Positions 11,066-24,222 are shown, numbered from the stretch's first letter. The stretch: 64,000 nucleotides of DNA from Babylonia areolata (GCF_041734735.1 NC_134880.1:32447330-32511329), one strand, 5' to 3'. Notes: generated by a model from the letters alone, not told the origin. Numbers and translations: made by a program.

Positions 11066-13345
11066 TTATTTGTGGGCAATCGAACCCCTTCAGCCACTTT
11101 TGAAGAGTACACCACTGCCATGACCAGGGTCACTGAGCAAGCACAATGTTGTCTGGCTCGGAGGGGACTTTAACCTGCCGGATATTGACTGGAAGACCAG
11201 CAACATTATACTGAGCCACCAATACCCCAAGACCATGAACCAGGCGTACATTAGCAAGCTTCAGGACACTGGCCTACTGCAAGTAAACCATAGCCCGAGC
11301 AGAGGAGAGAACATCCTTGATCTGTTCATCACTAACAGACTGAGCCTTGTGTCACGATGCACCACCTTACCAGGACTCAGTGACCATGACATCCTCTGTG
11401 ACAGCACCATCCAACCAGGACAAAGCCTATTACTCGCACTGTCCACGTCTGGGCCATGGCAGACAAGCAGAAAATGAAGCAAGGTATCACCGCCCTCACT
11501 GAGCAGCTGCTCTGCACTGGCCCAGAGAAAACTTCAGTCCAGGAAATGTGGGACAAAATCTGCCCTCACCAAGACCCTAAACGACTACGTCCCAAAGAAG
11601 ACCTGCTCCACCAAAGTGCACCAACCCTGGTTCAACAACACCATCATGAGACTTTCAAGAAGGAAAAATCAAGCATGGAAGAAGGCGAAGACCACCCAAA
11701 AAGACAGTGACTGGCAGAGATTTGAACACCTGCAGCATGAGACAAGGAAGGCCTGCCGCACAGCACACTCTACATACATCTCTGCCTTGATCACAGAAGA
11801 AGGCGACGCAAGACGTTTGTGGCAGTATGTGAAGAGTAAGAGATGCAACACAACTGGAGTGGCTCCACTGAAGAAAGCGGGCGTAACATACAGCAATCCC
11901 TCAGGGAAGGCCGACATTCTAAACGAGCAGTTCTGCTCCGTCTTCACTGATGAGGACCTGAGAGAGATCCCGGAACTATGTGAGAGCCCCTACCCAGACA
12001 TTCCTAACATCATCATCTCTGAAGAGGGCGTGCTGAAGTTACTGAGGTAACTAAACCCCCGAAAGGCAGCTGGTCCAGACAATATTCCCTGTCGCCTCCT
12101 GGTTACAGTAGCTCAGGAACTGGCCCCTGCACTTGCCCACCTCTTCAGTCTATCCCTTGCCACTGGAAAAATACCTTAAGTCTGGCGACATGCTACAGTC
12201 CATCCAGCATACAAGAAAGGAGATTGGAGCTCCCCAGCAAACTACCGTCCCATCTCCCTGACATCCGTCTGTGGAAAACTGATGGAACACATCATTCGAA
12301 GTGCCATCACATCACACCATGACAAGCACAAGATCACTGTTGATGCCCGGCATGGATTTTGCAAAAGAAGATCCTGCGAATCACAACTGATCCTCACAGT
12401 GGATGACCTGGCAGCAGCGTTTGACAAGGGAAGACGAACGGATACGATCTTGCTGGACTTCCCGAAGGCCTTTGACAAAGTGCCTCACCGCCGCCTCCTT
12501 TTCAAACTCTGTCACTATGGAATCTGTGGACAAACACTTCACTGGATTGAAGAGTTCCTCACCAACAGAACCTAGCAAGTGAACGCTGAAGGACAGATCT
12601 CCACCATCAGCCAAGTCACCTCTGGGGTTCCTCAGGGATCTGTCCTTGGCCTGACTCTGTCATCTATATCAGTGACATCAACAAAAACATCAGATCCACG
12701 ATCCATCTGTTTGCAGCGGCCGGTGACACCATCCTATACCAGCAGATCAGGTCCCAAGCAGATACCAACGCCCTCCAAGAAGATCTGAACGAACATGAGC
12801 GTTGGGGGAAGACCTGGCAAATGTCATTCAATGCCAGCAAATATCATATCCTCTCAGTGACAAGGAAGAAAAACCCCTTCCCTACCACCTACTTTCTGCA
12901 TAATGAGGAACCCCAGAAGGTGGAGAAAGCCAAATACCTGGGCGTAGAGTTGCCACCTTCACTGGGGAGCACACATCCAGGCCACAACAGCAAAGGCAGA
13001 CAAGATCAGTGCCTTCATGTAAAGGAACCTAAGAGGATACCCCTACACCACCAGACAACATGCTACAAGGGGCTTGTGAGGCCCATCCTAGAATATGCTG
13101 CACCAGTCTGGGACACCCGCAACAGTATCTCACAACCAACCTGGAGATGGTACAACGCAGATCAGCTCGGCGAATTATGCATGACTTCCGCCCCACCACC
13201 AGTGCAACCGAGTTTATCACCAGGAACTCCACCCACTCTAACTGCGCTGCACTGTAGTCAAGGCCACCATGATGTACAAGACCATGGCCGGTTGTCGCGT
13301 CATGCACCCATGTAGACTCGTACCATGCTCACGTCCAGTTCTCCA
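11066..13345 (+). mobile_element. CR1/jockey-type LINE, decayed, endonuclease to RT
   Basis: An endonuclease GDFNLPDIDW box (around 11165-11195) and ILDLFITNRLS...LPGLSDHDI (around 11310-11395) are followed by the RT: PRKAAGPDNIPCRLL (12057 on), NYRPISLTSVCGKLMEHII, ILLDFPKAFDKVPHRRL and TSGVPQGSVLG (12617 on). The FADD region reads FAAAGD, so the copy is inactive. AKYLGVEL (near 12931-12954) and GLVRPILEYAAPVWD (near 13067-13112) continue to the thumb. Several frameshifts and stops separate these pieces (open segments 11235-11477, 11616-12050, 12282-12575 and 12821-13315). The copy is 5'-truncated. Confidence 0.8.
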
Positions 13346-13476
13346 TTCAATTTTTTTTCAATTCAGTTTCATACCAAAATGTAGCAAAAGAAAACACACA
13401 AAAAAAAAAATGAAAGAAAAGAAACAAAACAAGCAAAATTAATAGAGCTGAAATTGCTGAAGATTGAAACGTCAAG

Positions 13477-14620
13477 ATGAGTACTAACACTAGTAGAAGG
13501 CCCAGCAGATCAAAAAGTCTTGAGGAAAACACAAACGTAGACAGTCCAAAAGCCGAGATTACAGAAATCAAAAAGTCTGCAAAAAAATGGTAAAAACGAA
13601 AGTGGAGCAAAACCAAAAGAAAATAACACACAAAATGACGCGAAGAGGAAGACAAAGGCAGATGAGACTGTGATGGAATCAGAAAAGCAAGAAAACTGTG
13701 GAACATGTAACAGCCTCTACAAAGAGGATGAAAACTCCCTTCAATGTGAACTTTGCGATATATGGTACCACACAAAATGCGAAATGATAGATGATGCCAT
13801 CTGCCAAATCCTCAGAAGGTTGCAAGCAGGAAATGTGCACTAATCCACTATTACTGCTCAAAACAATGTAACAATGCTGCAGCAAATTTTCTGGGAGGCA
13901 TGGCCAAACTGGAGCAAGACGTACAGAAGTTACATGCACAAGTTTTGGAGGTGGACAGGAAAGTAGCAAATATACAAGATGGGAACTTCACAGAGAAAAT
14001 GATCCAAACAGTGAAGGAGATCAAACTGGAGCAAGCCCAAGACCAGGGAAACCAGAGGACAACTAACACAGAAGAGGTCATAAAGGTTATTGAAGCCAAA
14101 AACAAGGACCAAAGGGAGGAAATCGAAGACAGAGTAAGGAGGAAGACAAACTTGGTCATGTTCAGAGTGCCCGAGGACAATGCACAACTGATTCAGGAGA
14201 GACAGAAGAAGGACAACACCACCGTACAACAGATTTTGGAGGAGATCAAGACAGAGCACAAAACCGACCGTCAGGAGACTCGGTAACATCAAAAAGGACC
14301 AAGGAAATGCTCCCAAACCAAGAACGATCAGAATGACCTTTCTAACGGAAGCGGCGAGAGACGATGTGATATCGGCGTTCCACCAAGCAAGGAAACAGAA
14401 GAGAGAAGATGACAACAGACTATGTACAAGGGTAAGCATTCGTAAAGATCTGACACCTCTTGAAAGAAAGGAGGAAGACGAGTTGTTCAAGGAACTAAAG
14501 AACAAGAGGGAAAAATCACAGCAGTCGAGGGACGAGTACGCCCACTGGGTCAGAATGAGAGGCCGAGTCGTGAACATCGGCAAGTACCCAGAGGGACAGG
14601 AACAAAGGATGGACAACTGA
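13477..14620 (+). pseudogene. LINE ORF1-like protein with PHD-type zinc finger and coiled coil
   Basis: The likely start is ATG at 13477 (MSTNTSRRPSRSKSLEENT). Near 13697 the sequence reads CGTCNSLYKEDENSL then QCELCDIWYHTKCEMI, a PHD-like C4HC3 beginning. A long charged helix-prone stretch follows (MAKLEQDVQKLHAQVLEVDR from 13900), and then a basic C-terminus (14333-14620). PHD-plus-coiled-coil ORF1 proteins are known from CR1-type LINEs of invertebrates, where they bind the element RNA. The reading is broken by stops and frameshifts between these parts. Confidence 0.65.
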
Positions 14621-14689
14621 GTCAGCAAGACTCCTGCACTGTAAATAGTTTTAAACCAAATCATCAATCTCTAAGAAATTTTTCTTCTT

Positions 14690-15862
14690 ATAATAATAAT
14701 AATAATAATAATGGATACTTATATAGCACACTATCCAGAAATCTGCTCTAGGTGCTTTACAAAAACGCTTTTGATAACATAAAACATTATATCTATGTTA
14801 TATACACACACCAAAATGTGACCACACACACACACACGCACGCACGCACGCACGCGCACACACACACGCACGCACGCACACACACACACACACTGCATAC
14901 ATACATATTAACATACATGTGTATCTAACAGCTACCCTAACACATACGCACACATAGGCAGGCACAAACTTACATAAACACACGCACACACAATACACAT
15001 TCATATACATGCATGCAGTTGTGGACCTGCCACAATTGAACTTATTGCTGAGGGAAAAAGTGAGTTTTGAGACGAGATTTAAAAGATGCGAGGGAATCAG
15101 AATGACGGAGGTTATCAGGGAGCTTGTTCCACGTCTTTGGCGATTGAAAAGAAAACGATCTGTGTCCATAGGTCTTACTTCTGACGTGAGGTATCCTGAG
15201 AAGTCGAGTATCAGAGGAAGAACGGAGCTGGCGAGACGGGGTATAGATATGGATGAGTTCAGAAAGATACTTTGGGCCAGATCCGTTGACTGCAAAAAAG
15301 GTCAGAGTGGATAGCTTATAGTCTATTCGATCAGAAACAGGCAACCAGTGGAGAGACTGAAGAAGAGGAGAAACATGGTCAAATTTAGAAGCTCTGCAAA
15401 TGAGTCTGGCAGCGTTATTCTGAATTCGTTGGAGTCTGTCTAACCGGTATTTGGGAAGGCCGGCCAAAAGAGAGTTGCAGTAATCCAATCTTGAGAGAAC
15501 CAGAGAGCATACAAGTGTCTTGGTTGCATCAGTTGAGAGATAGTGGCGGATAGAGCTGATTCTACGCAGATCCAAATAGGCAACTTTACAGATATTTGAA
15601 ATGTGCTGTTGGAAGGAAAGAGACTGGTCCAGGATTACACCAAGACTGCGAACAGAGGGAGAAAGTGAAACAGGTGTACTATTGATCAGAACAGAGTCAG
15701 GAAAGGAAGGATGTTGACGAAACTTCTTTGGACAGGTTATCATCAATTCAGTCTTATCATCATTTAATTGCAGCTTGTTGAGAGTCATCCAGTCCTTTAG
15801 GCCAGCAATGCACTCCTGTGTTTGAGTCACCAGTGCATCAAATTCAGGACAAAAATTTTCTG
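14690..15862 (-). mobile_element. Inverted CR1/L2-like LINE, 5'-truncated, with (AAT)n tail
   Basis: The minus-strand frame 15042-15950 encodes the RT C-terminal third: LNKLQLNDDKTELMI, VRSLGVILDQSLSF, LVLSRLDYCNSLLAGLP, RLQRIQNNAARLIC, SLHWLPVSDRIDYK and WNKLPDNLRHSDSLASFKSR. It ends in the usual LKTHFF. The 3' end at about 14690-14780 carries a short conserved tail and an (AAT)n run (14690-14712). A (CA)n/(GCAC)n tract lies in the 3' UTR (14817-14894). The frame is open, so this is one of the younger LINE pieces here. Confidence 0.85.
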
Positions 15863-15870
15863 TACAGAAG

Positions 15871-18697
15871 ATGGCAAGCTGCACATGTATATATACAAAC
15901 GCAGACCAATATATGAACAAAAGGAATGAGATGAAAGCTTTGATAGACATCTACCATCCAGATATCATCGGAATAACTGAGCTGAAACCCAAAAACGCAA
16001 GGTACAGTATTCAAGAGAGCGAGCTGTCCCTGGCAGGATTTGAACTGTACCACACCCTAAGCGAAAACAACAGAGACATGGCACTGTACATAAAAAGTGA
16101 GCTAAAGCCATCACTTTGTGACAGACTGAAGACATATTTTTCTGAAAACATCTTCGTGGAATGCCAGCAGGACTATGGAAACAAACTACTTGTAGGCCTA
16201 ATATACAGGAGTCCCAGCAGCACACCTGAGAACACGGAGAAACTCAATGCATTGTTACAAGAAGTATCAGAACTGAAAGCCTCTCACACATTGATTATGG
16301 GTGATTTCGACTTTCTGCAAGTTAACTTGAGGAGAGAAGTGAAGGATATAACCATGCTGCAACCAAGTTCTTGAAGGCAACAAGAGACGCTTACCTGATA
16401 CAACATCAGAAGGAACCAACAAGACATAGAGAGGGAGAGAAGTCAAATGTAGTAGACTTGATCTTCACGAACAGGGAGGTGGAAGAAACCAGAACCATCG
16501 CAGGCATTGGAAATAGCGACCACTTTGCACTAGTGATCAACCTCAACTGCACAGTTGCAGAACCATCAAAAACAAAGAGGTTTAACTACCAGAAAACAGA
16601 TGTGGAGAAACTCAAAGAAGTACTAGGGCAGGTTGTATGGGAGGAAGAACTGGCAAACCTATTAGCCAACGACACCTGGGAAAAAAAATCAGTCAACACC
16701 CATGTCACAAACATCTGGCAAGAATGGAAAAGGATGGATGGACAAGGATACTCTGGAAACAGTTCGAAGGAAACACAGGTTGTTCAGGAAGTGGCAAGCA
16801 AACAGAAATGAGGAAAACTACAAGGCATACATAAAAGCCAGGAACCAGGCAAAAGTTGCATGCAGAAGAGCACAGCAAGCACAAGAAGCCAAGGTAGCAA
16901 GTGGAGCCAAGACAAACCCCAAGGCATTCTGGAACTACGTAAAATCAAAAACAAAGACGAAAACAGGAGTAGCTGATTTGAAGAAGCCTGACGGGACCAA
17001 AACAACGACTGACAAGAGAAGGCTGATCTACTTAACCAGTTCTTCCAGAGCGTATTCACACAAGAGGATGCAGGCCCCATCCCGGAGGCACCAACATATG
17101 AATATGGTGAAGTTTTGGCTGATTTTGAGCTCTCAGATGAAGAAGTCAAGAAACAACTAGCAAACCTCAAATCAGACAAGGATCAGGCCCAGATGGAATA
17201 CAACCCGGCATTCTAGTGAAAGCTGCAGACGAACTGGCAAAGCCCTTCACCCTCCTCTTCAGAAAGAGCTTGGAAAGTGGGAAGATCCCTAAAGACTGGA
17301 AGACTGCATATGTAACGCCTATCTTCAAAAAGGGGAGCAAAACGACGCCGTCAAACTATAGGCCAGTCAGTCTAACCTGCATTGCATGCAAGGTGATGGA
17401 GAGAAAGTCATGGACCACATACAAAGAAACAACCTCGTCAGTGAGGAGCAACATGGATTTGTTCCGGGCCGCTCAACCATCACGCAACTCCTGGAGGTCA
17501 TGGACATATGGACAAACATCACTGACGAAGGGGGGAGTGTTGACGTTGTCTACATGGACTACCAGAAGGCTTTTGACTCTGTACCACACTGCAGGCTCAT
17601 CAAGAAGGTCAAAGCACACGGAGTGGGAGGGAAAGTACTCGGATGGATTCAGGATTTCTTGAATGAAAGGAGACAGAAAGTAGTCATCAACAGCATCCAC
17701 TCTCAAGAAGCAGACGTAACTAGCGGTATCCCCCAGGGCAGTGTCCTAGGCCCGTTGCTATTCATCATCTTCATAAACGAGAGTTGTAAAATCTGCAGTG
17801 AAGATGTTCGCAGACGACACAAAGCTGTTTGGGAGGAGCGATATCGCCCAAGGACACCAGGACATGCAAGATGACTTGGACCAACTCCAGATGTGGTCGG
17901 ATCGGTGGCAGTTGAAGTTCCACCCTCAGAAGTGCGCTGTCATGAAGCTCGGAACAACAAAATCAGAAGCAACATATTCAATGACAGTGAAAGCGAAGGA
18001 TGGAAGAACCAAGAAACTTACATTGGCAGAAACGGTGGCTGAAAAAGATCTTGGAGTATGGGTGGACAACAAACTGAACTTCAGCGATCACGTCGCACAT
18101 GCAACTGGGAAGGCAACCAGGATAGTTGGGCTTATCAGGAGGTCTTTTGACTACCTAACGAAGGATACATTCGTCCAGCTTTTCAAGAGCCTTGTGCGAC
18201 CTATTCTGGAGTATGGACACAGCGTCTGGCAACCGTGTCAGAAAACACTCTGCAGCGACATTGAAGATGTGCAACGGCGAGCCACAAAACTGCTGGGGTC
18301 TCTGAAGGATAAGCCATACCCAGAGAGGCTGAGAGCTCTAAAACTGCTCACACTGGAACACCACAGACTCAGGGGGGACATGATCGAGGTCTACAAATAC
18401 CTGCATGGCTACTACTGACACAGTCAAAAGACCAAAACTGACACTGGCAAGCGGGAGAACGCTCCGTGGACACTCCCTCAAGCTACAGAAAGACAGGCAC
18501 CGACTGGATCTCCGAGGGAACTACTTCGTACACAGAATAGTTGCGACATGGAATGGTCTCCCTGAGGAGGTTGTGACAGCACCAACAACCAACGCCTTCA
18601 AGAGTCGACTGGACAATCATTGGAGACACCTGCCTAGCCTGCACGAACCAAAGTTAAAATCAGTCTTTTGCTGGCCACGCATGATGATCACCAAATA
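15871..18697 (+). pseudogene. LINE ORF2: endonuclease plus reverse transcriptase, broken
   Basis: The endonuclease start reads IYTNADQYMNKRNEMKALID and IIGITELKPKNARYSIQESE (15885-16015). IMGDFDFLQVNL follows, with the usual GDFN changed to GDFD, then VVDLIFTNRE and IGNSDHFALV. The RT shows NYRPVSLTCIACKVME (17359 on), VVYMDYQKAFDSVPH, TSGIPQGSVLGPLLF (17720 on), MFADDTKLF (17804 on) and AEKDLGVWVDNKLNF. The end has SLVRPILEYGHSVWQP and WNGLPEEVVTAP. Segments lie in different frames (15871-16374, 16371-16811, 17386-17874, 17798-18418 and 18405-18698), so there are at least four frameshifts. Confidence 0.85.
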
Positions 18698-18859
18698 ACT
18701 GAGTTTTCCAAAAAGATGAACCACAAACAGACCACCGGTTTCAACCGTGGATCAAGTTGAGACATTATCCAACTTGGGTCCCCGATAGCTCAGATTTATA
18801 CCAAGTGGTCAAAGGGAAATAACCTAGCCATTTCACTCAGTTCAGCACAGTCGATAACA

Positions 18860-19400
18860 GACATTCCTGTTGCATATGAGAGGCCAATTTATTGTCCTCT
18901 CACAGTGGCACCCCGGGAAGGTACTTTAGTGCGGACAATTAGAACTGTCCGAGGCCACCCAGAGAAACCACAGGTACCCTTATCCCGCACTGAATCCCAC
19001 AGGCACTCCTTCCCTTCAGTCGTCCGCCTGTGGAACCAGATTCTAGGCCAAATAATCTCAGCCATTTCCCCTCAGTCATTCAAAACCAGGACTGAGGCCT
19101 GGCTGTGAGCCTTAGGCTCTATATAGCTACAGGACATGTGTTTTTTGTTTTGTTTTGTTTTTAGATGGCTTTTTTTGAGAGGGGGGGGGGGGTTGACTGA
19201 TGCTGTGTGGGGCCCGGGTTCCCCGGTGACACACAGACATCAGTCATCAAGAGCGCACCGCCCCATTGTGGATTGTTGACCTCAAAGGGCCGCTGAGGAC
19301 CGAGGCAGGTGACGCGAGCTGACCAGGCAGTCATCCATGGTGCCCCAACGACCCACCCACGGGTCAAGGGATAGATGATGATGATGATGATGATGACCTG
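18860..19400 (+). mobile_element. Short LINE 3' end with (GAT)n tail
   Basis: The 18905-19108 frame contains RHSFPSVVRLWNQILGQIIS and FKTRTEAWL then a stop. This is the conserved carboxy end of CR1/L2-like RTs (HSFFPSAVRLWN..LP pattern). It is followed by a 3' UTR with a 12-G run and a (GAT)n run at about 19371-19396, typical of a LINE tail. The copy is severely 5'-truncated. Confidence 0.65.
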
Positions 19401-19479
19401 TATTGGGATTACCACAGGCTTATAGACAAGACAAGACCTTCGTTGTTTTTCTCCAGATACTTTTTTTTTTTTTTACCTT

Positions 19480-19747
19480 GATTTTATGCTGATTAAAATG
19501 ACTCTGACTGATATCATAACAGTGTTACTTCATATCTGAAACGATCCGAATGCATTTCAGTTCGGAATTTTCTGTTGAGTCGAATTTGATTTTGATATGT
19601 TCTGGTATATCGACCATCTCGTTGACACAGCGGCATGACAAACGTTTTCATTGGTCGAAAATTCTATCATGTCAGCGTCCATGACACCGAGGCTGTTTCT
19701 TGGCGACAAGTTGTGTCCTGCTTGGTTTGGAGGAAGGGAGACAGAAG
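19480..19747 (+). promoter_or_regulatory. Putative DNAAF4 promoter and 5' UTR
   Basis: This is the last interval before the DNAAF4 start codon without an obvious repeat. It holds an inverted CCAAT box (ATTGG, 19650-19654) and an X-box-like sequence GTTTCTTGGCGAC (19695-19707), 41 bases before the ATG. RFX factors drive many motile-cilia genes through X-boxes close to the start. The right half-site GGCGAC fits the consensus, while the left half GTTTCT fits only 4 of 6 positions. No TATA box is evident. The transcription start is not known. Confidence 0.4.
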
Positions 19748-19870
19748 ATGCCTTTGATCGTGAAAGATTACGTGTGGGAGGAAACAGAAAAATCAGTTTT
19801 CATCACAGTTCCACTTAAGGGTGTTAAGGCAAACAAAGCTGATATCTTGTCTTCCGAAGAATACTTGAAG
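19748..19870 (+). CDS. DNAAF4: DNAAF4 exon 1 (residues 1-41)
   Basis: It begins at ATG 19748 with [18 protein letters not shown] and continues [16 protein letters not shown] to EEYLK. The start of human DNAAF4 (MPLQVSDYSWQQTKTAVF) aligns residue for residue from M1, which fixes the start codon. The frame is open for 16 more codons upstream without an ATG, which is not used. The donor AAG|GTACAC lies in phase 0. The exon encodes the first strands of the CS domain. A CT/TG microsatellite begins 32 bases into the intron. Confidence 0.93.
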
Positions 19871-19920
19871 GTACACACAACGCTTACACTTACATGCCTG
19901 AATTCTCTCTCTCTCTCTCG

Positions 19921-19971
<51 letters not shown>

Positions 19972-22900
19972 GATTAACATACCAAAAAATATGAACTGAC
20001 GAACCTTGAAAGGTATGAATAAGACATATAAGACGGTTGCGTGCAGTCAGAGAGAGAGACAAAAAAGGATAGAATAAGGAAACATGCATGAATTAATGAC
20101 CCCAGGAGAGCGACTCTTACCTTGTATTGAGTCACATTACATGATGTGCTTGGCTGCTAACTACTTGGCGGAAAATTTCCATCTGACCACTGTGGATGTA
20201 GGGTGAGACAGCAGTGCTTGATTTCATTGATTTCACTAAATGTTTTGCAACAGAACTTGTGCACATAATGGCAACACTGCCACATGATCAGCTGTAGGAA
20301 TCAACAACAACAAAAAAGAAAAAAAAGGAAGAAAAAAGAAAGATGCAGAATGTCCAATCAGTAGATATGCAGAGTGCAGCAGAGCGTGTGCATGATCTTC
20401 TCTTCCAATAAATATTGTTGTCAATATCACTTACGACATGTGTTTTTGTTGATTTTTCAAGGAATAAAACAAATAAAATGAATGTAGAAAAAATGTAGCT
20501 GCCTTACAGTTACAGTTGATTTTCAGACAGAAATTATGTATGGTTTTGAACATTGTAAAAGTACATTTATTGATCAACTTAATTATCATATCAAAGTATT
20601 TTGATTACCCACAAAGTTTTATTGATTATGATAGTGTGTACTTTCCTCTCTATTCACCTCTTTCTCATATGTTAATTTGCCTGTCTCACTCAGTCACTGT
20701 TTCTTCACCTTATCTTTTGTTCTTTCCTCTTTTATTCTTGCCTTCTCTGTTCCCATTCACTTTATTGTTTGTACATAGCTTTGAACTGTACATGAATGTT
20801 TACAAATGTATAGATTGATATTTAGCACATGTTTGTATTATTATTATTTTATTTATATTAACATATTGTAAATACTTTGCTTTCTTTTTTTCTTCTTCTT
20901 TTATGTTTTCTTATATCTCTTTAATTTTTGTCAAGAGGACCAGATGTAAAAAAAAAAGCAAAAAAAAGCATATTATGGTTATCCATTTACCCTCAAAAGG
21001 CAAAAAATTTTTTCGTATCCATCTCACTGATCACCCACGCACACACACACACACACACACACACAATAATTCAACTCATTTTTATTGTACACACGCCTAC
21101 ATACACTATACCTTGACTGCCTTTCTCACACATGTGCATATGCACACAAACATGCATACGCACACACAGACAGACAGACACACACACACACACACACACA
21201 GACGTGCGCGCACATGCACGCAAACACACACACATGCACTCACACGCACACACACACACACATGCACACACACACACACAGACATGCACACACACACACA
21301 CACACACCCACGCATACACATTTTTACTAAACAAAAGCAGGTGCAAGCTCACCCATAGACACTCTTTGCATACATCTTGTATTAGAGTTTTAAGAAGTTA
21401 CGACTGGATGTATATATTCATTTTGCCATCACATCACCCAGAACTTACTCACTCACTCACTCATTCCCTCGACCGCTGGGGTCATTGGGGGGACATGAGG
21501 AAGATGTCATAGTTCGCCACGCCGTTCTGTTGGCAGCTGTCGTGAGGAGATCTGACATCGTCATTTTGGTCCATTCCTTGACGTTGTCGGACCAGCTCTT
21601 TCTCTGCCGCCCCCTTCTGCGCCCTCCCTCTACAGTCCCTTGCAGGATGGTTTTGGAGAGGGTGTTATGTCGTATAAACGTGACCAAACCATGCCATCTT
21701 CCGTCGTTTGACAGTCGCCAGCAGTGGTTCTTGGGGCCCAACAAGGTTGCTGACCAGGTTCCGCACGTAGTCATTGGTCTTGTGCTCCTTGTAGGAGATG
21801 TGTAGTAGTCTCCTCAAGCACTTGGTTTCGAATGCTTGGATTCTTCTTTCTGTTTCTGCCATCAGTGTCCATGTCTCACATCCATATAAGAGGATGGAGA
21901 CCACCAGTGACTTGTAGAGCAGGAATTTTGTGTGGAGTCTGATGTTGTTCTTCCATACCCTGTTCAGTCTGGCCATCATTGCCATTGCAGAATTAATCCG
22001 ATTTCGGATTTCTGCTGTGCAGGTGCCGTCTTTGGACAGGGTTGCTCCCAGGTACTTGAAGCTGGTCACTTCTTCCAAGGGCTCACCATTCATGGTTATG
22101 TTGGCACTGATGTTAGTTGTGCTGTTGACCATGACCTTTGACTTCTCTGTGCTGACCTCCATGCCTTAAGCACTTGCTCTTGTAGTAAGCCTGTTTGTTA
22201 GATCCTGGAGCTCGGTGTTAGTGCCCCCCATGAGGTCGATGTCGTCTGCGAAACGAAGATTGCATAATTGAGCAGTCAGTTACTTATTTGATATGTAATA
22301 ATCCTAATTTGTTAGGAATGGTCAGAGTGGCTAAAAACAGGCACACCAACATTTACTATATTCCACTGCAGCAGTGGCACAGATAAGTGTCCATGGATTT
22401 CCACAATATCTATATCACATTTTGTTTTAAAGTCATTTTTGTTTTGATCTTCAATGTGATAACCGAAATTTGTATTTTCATAAAATGGAAATTCTACTTC
22501 TTATGTGTATTCATGTGCATTGCTTGTATGTACAGCTGACAGAAAGTGTATTCTTGTAAATAATGTGATGGCGTAATGAATTTCTCTTATTGGAGGTAGT
22601 AATGTGCTCTGTATTAACTCACCCCAGATGATGGAATGCCATAGTATTCCTGACATAAGGTAGCATTCTGGACGATGGAACCCAATAGCGGTTTCGACAA
22701 TTTAAAAAAATTTCCACGTTTTCCTCATGGGGTAGCATAACAATCATAGCTACACCGGGCATTGCGAATGTGTCCAGGGTCAAATAGAAAGTTTCTTCGT
22801 GAGATTTTGTAACAAAACACTCCACAGCAAGCCAGCGAGTTCAGGACCCCACACGACAAGTTAATCTGCATACATATCGAAAATGGCGTCGCAGGCAATA

Positions 22901-24126
22901 CAAGTGGAAATTTTTTGAGCAAACTAGATCATGACAGTGGCTTTCACTGCTGCTGAAGTGATTTAAATGCTTCAAACTGAAGGTTTTGACATCGATGAGG
23001 ATGATGAAGACGTTGAATAAAGTATCTGTAGTGAAGAAAGCTTCTAGCAAGAAGGTACTGATAGTGACTCAGCTTCTGAGAGCAGTGAAGAGGGAGGGGG
23101 GTGGGCGTTCACACGTTGTGAGGAGAGGGGTCAGTACGTCAAGTACAGTGAGTTTCTTTCAGTTACTTTATGTTTTGTATTTTTTGCGATTTATTTCCTG
23201 ACCCTAACAAATGGGTCGTCTGTAAGGAAAAGCAAGGGAGAAAACTATTCGTCTGGAGTGAGTTAACCTCGTTAGTGCCCTGTGACATATTATTATGAGC
23301 ATTTACGCCTGATCTTGGAAATAAGCCCAAAGTGTTTACAAATAGGGGAAAGATATTGTTGTTTGAGGGACGTGGTGGCGGTCTCCACTCTGGGAGGGAC
23401 GCTCACTCAGTCTGGCTCTGCGACTAAGCCATTATTATCGTTAGTAGGGGGCTTAGTAGGTGGTGTCCTAAGTACCTTAAAACAGAACAGGCACCACTGA
23501 ACACCACCGAAGTGACTCAGCAGCAGTGCAGGGTCTCTTCTGGTGTGTGGCCTCCTGGCGACCTAACATCGATGGTTCCCTGTGGACTGCCAACGCTGGA
23601 ACTGCGACGGACGAACCCGGGTGTGGCTGTGTATGGGGGAATCTAAATGAGCTGTGTGGGAGTAATTCCACTGAAACGGTGCAGATGATGGGGCAGAAAA
23701 AAAAAAAGATGAGAAAGATCAGTTTAAAGCAAATTAAGCCCCCAAGCATTAATTACAGATTAATTTCCCTTTTTTACTATCTGCACCAAAGACATGCAAA
23801 ATAAATATAATTCCCATGCTTAGCAAAAGAAGTTCCTGTTTGAACAAGAAATGATAAAAATGACTGCTCTTGTTGTGTCAGAATATCAGATCAAAGTGCC
23901 AAGTTTAGAGAATAAAAAAACAAACAAAAAACAAAAAAAACCCCAGTAAATTCAGTTTGCATATAATTTGGCTTCTTTTTAAAAATTTTTTGGGCCCATC
24001 CAAGAGGTGCAATATTGTTTTAAACAAGATGACTTGAAAGAACTGAATTTTTCCTATTTTTATGCCAAATTTGGTGTCAGCTGACAAAGTATTTGCAGAG
24101 AAAATGGCAATGTTAAAGTTTACCAC

Positions 24127-24163
<37 letters not shown>

Positions 24164-24222
24164 ACCGAACACCGGGTTAAAACATAGGCTCACATTGTTT
24201 ACTCAAGTGAGCCAATAATTGT

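Larger units (their letters stand above)
13400..18800 (+). mobile_element. CR1-type LINE with ORF1 and ORF2, split by an inverted LINE
   Basis: This is a near full-length LINE. ORF1 (about 13477-14620) and ORF2 (about 15871-18697) are separated by a minus-strand LINE insertion at 14690-15862. At the insertion edges, AAATTTTTCT on the left and AAAATTTTCT on the right may be a target-site duplication. After ORF2 a 3' tail runs to about 18800. Several frameshifts break ORF2, so it is inactive, although the RT FADD box (17807-17818) is intact. Confidence 0.8.

Noticed and set aside
19700-19747. In-frame upstream extension of DNAAF4 exon 1
   Set aside because: It has no ATG, only a TTG, and the family consensus begins at the methionine coded at 19748.
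21071-21512. His/Thr-rich and Cys/Val-rich proteins
   Set aside because: These are translations of (CA)n/(TG)n microsatellites in several frames. The same holds near 8389, 44530, 54337 and 55635.
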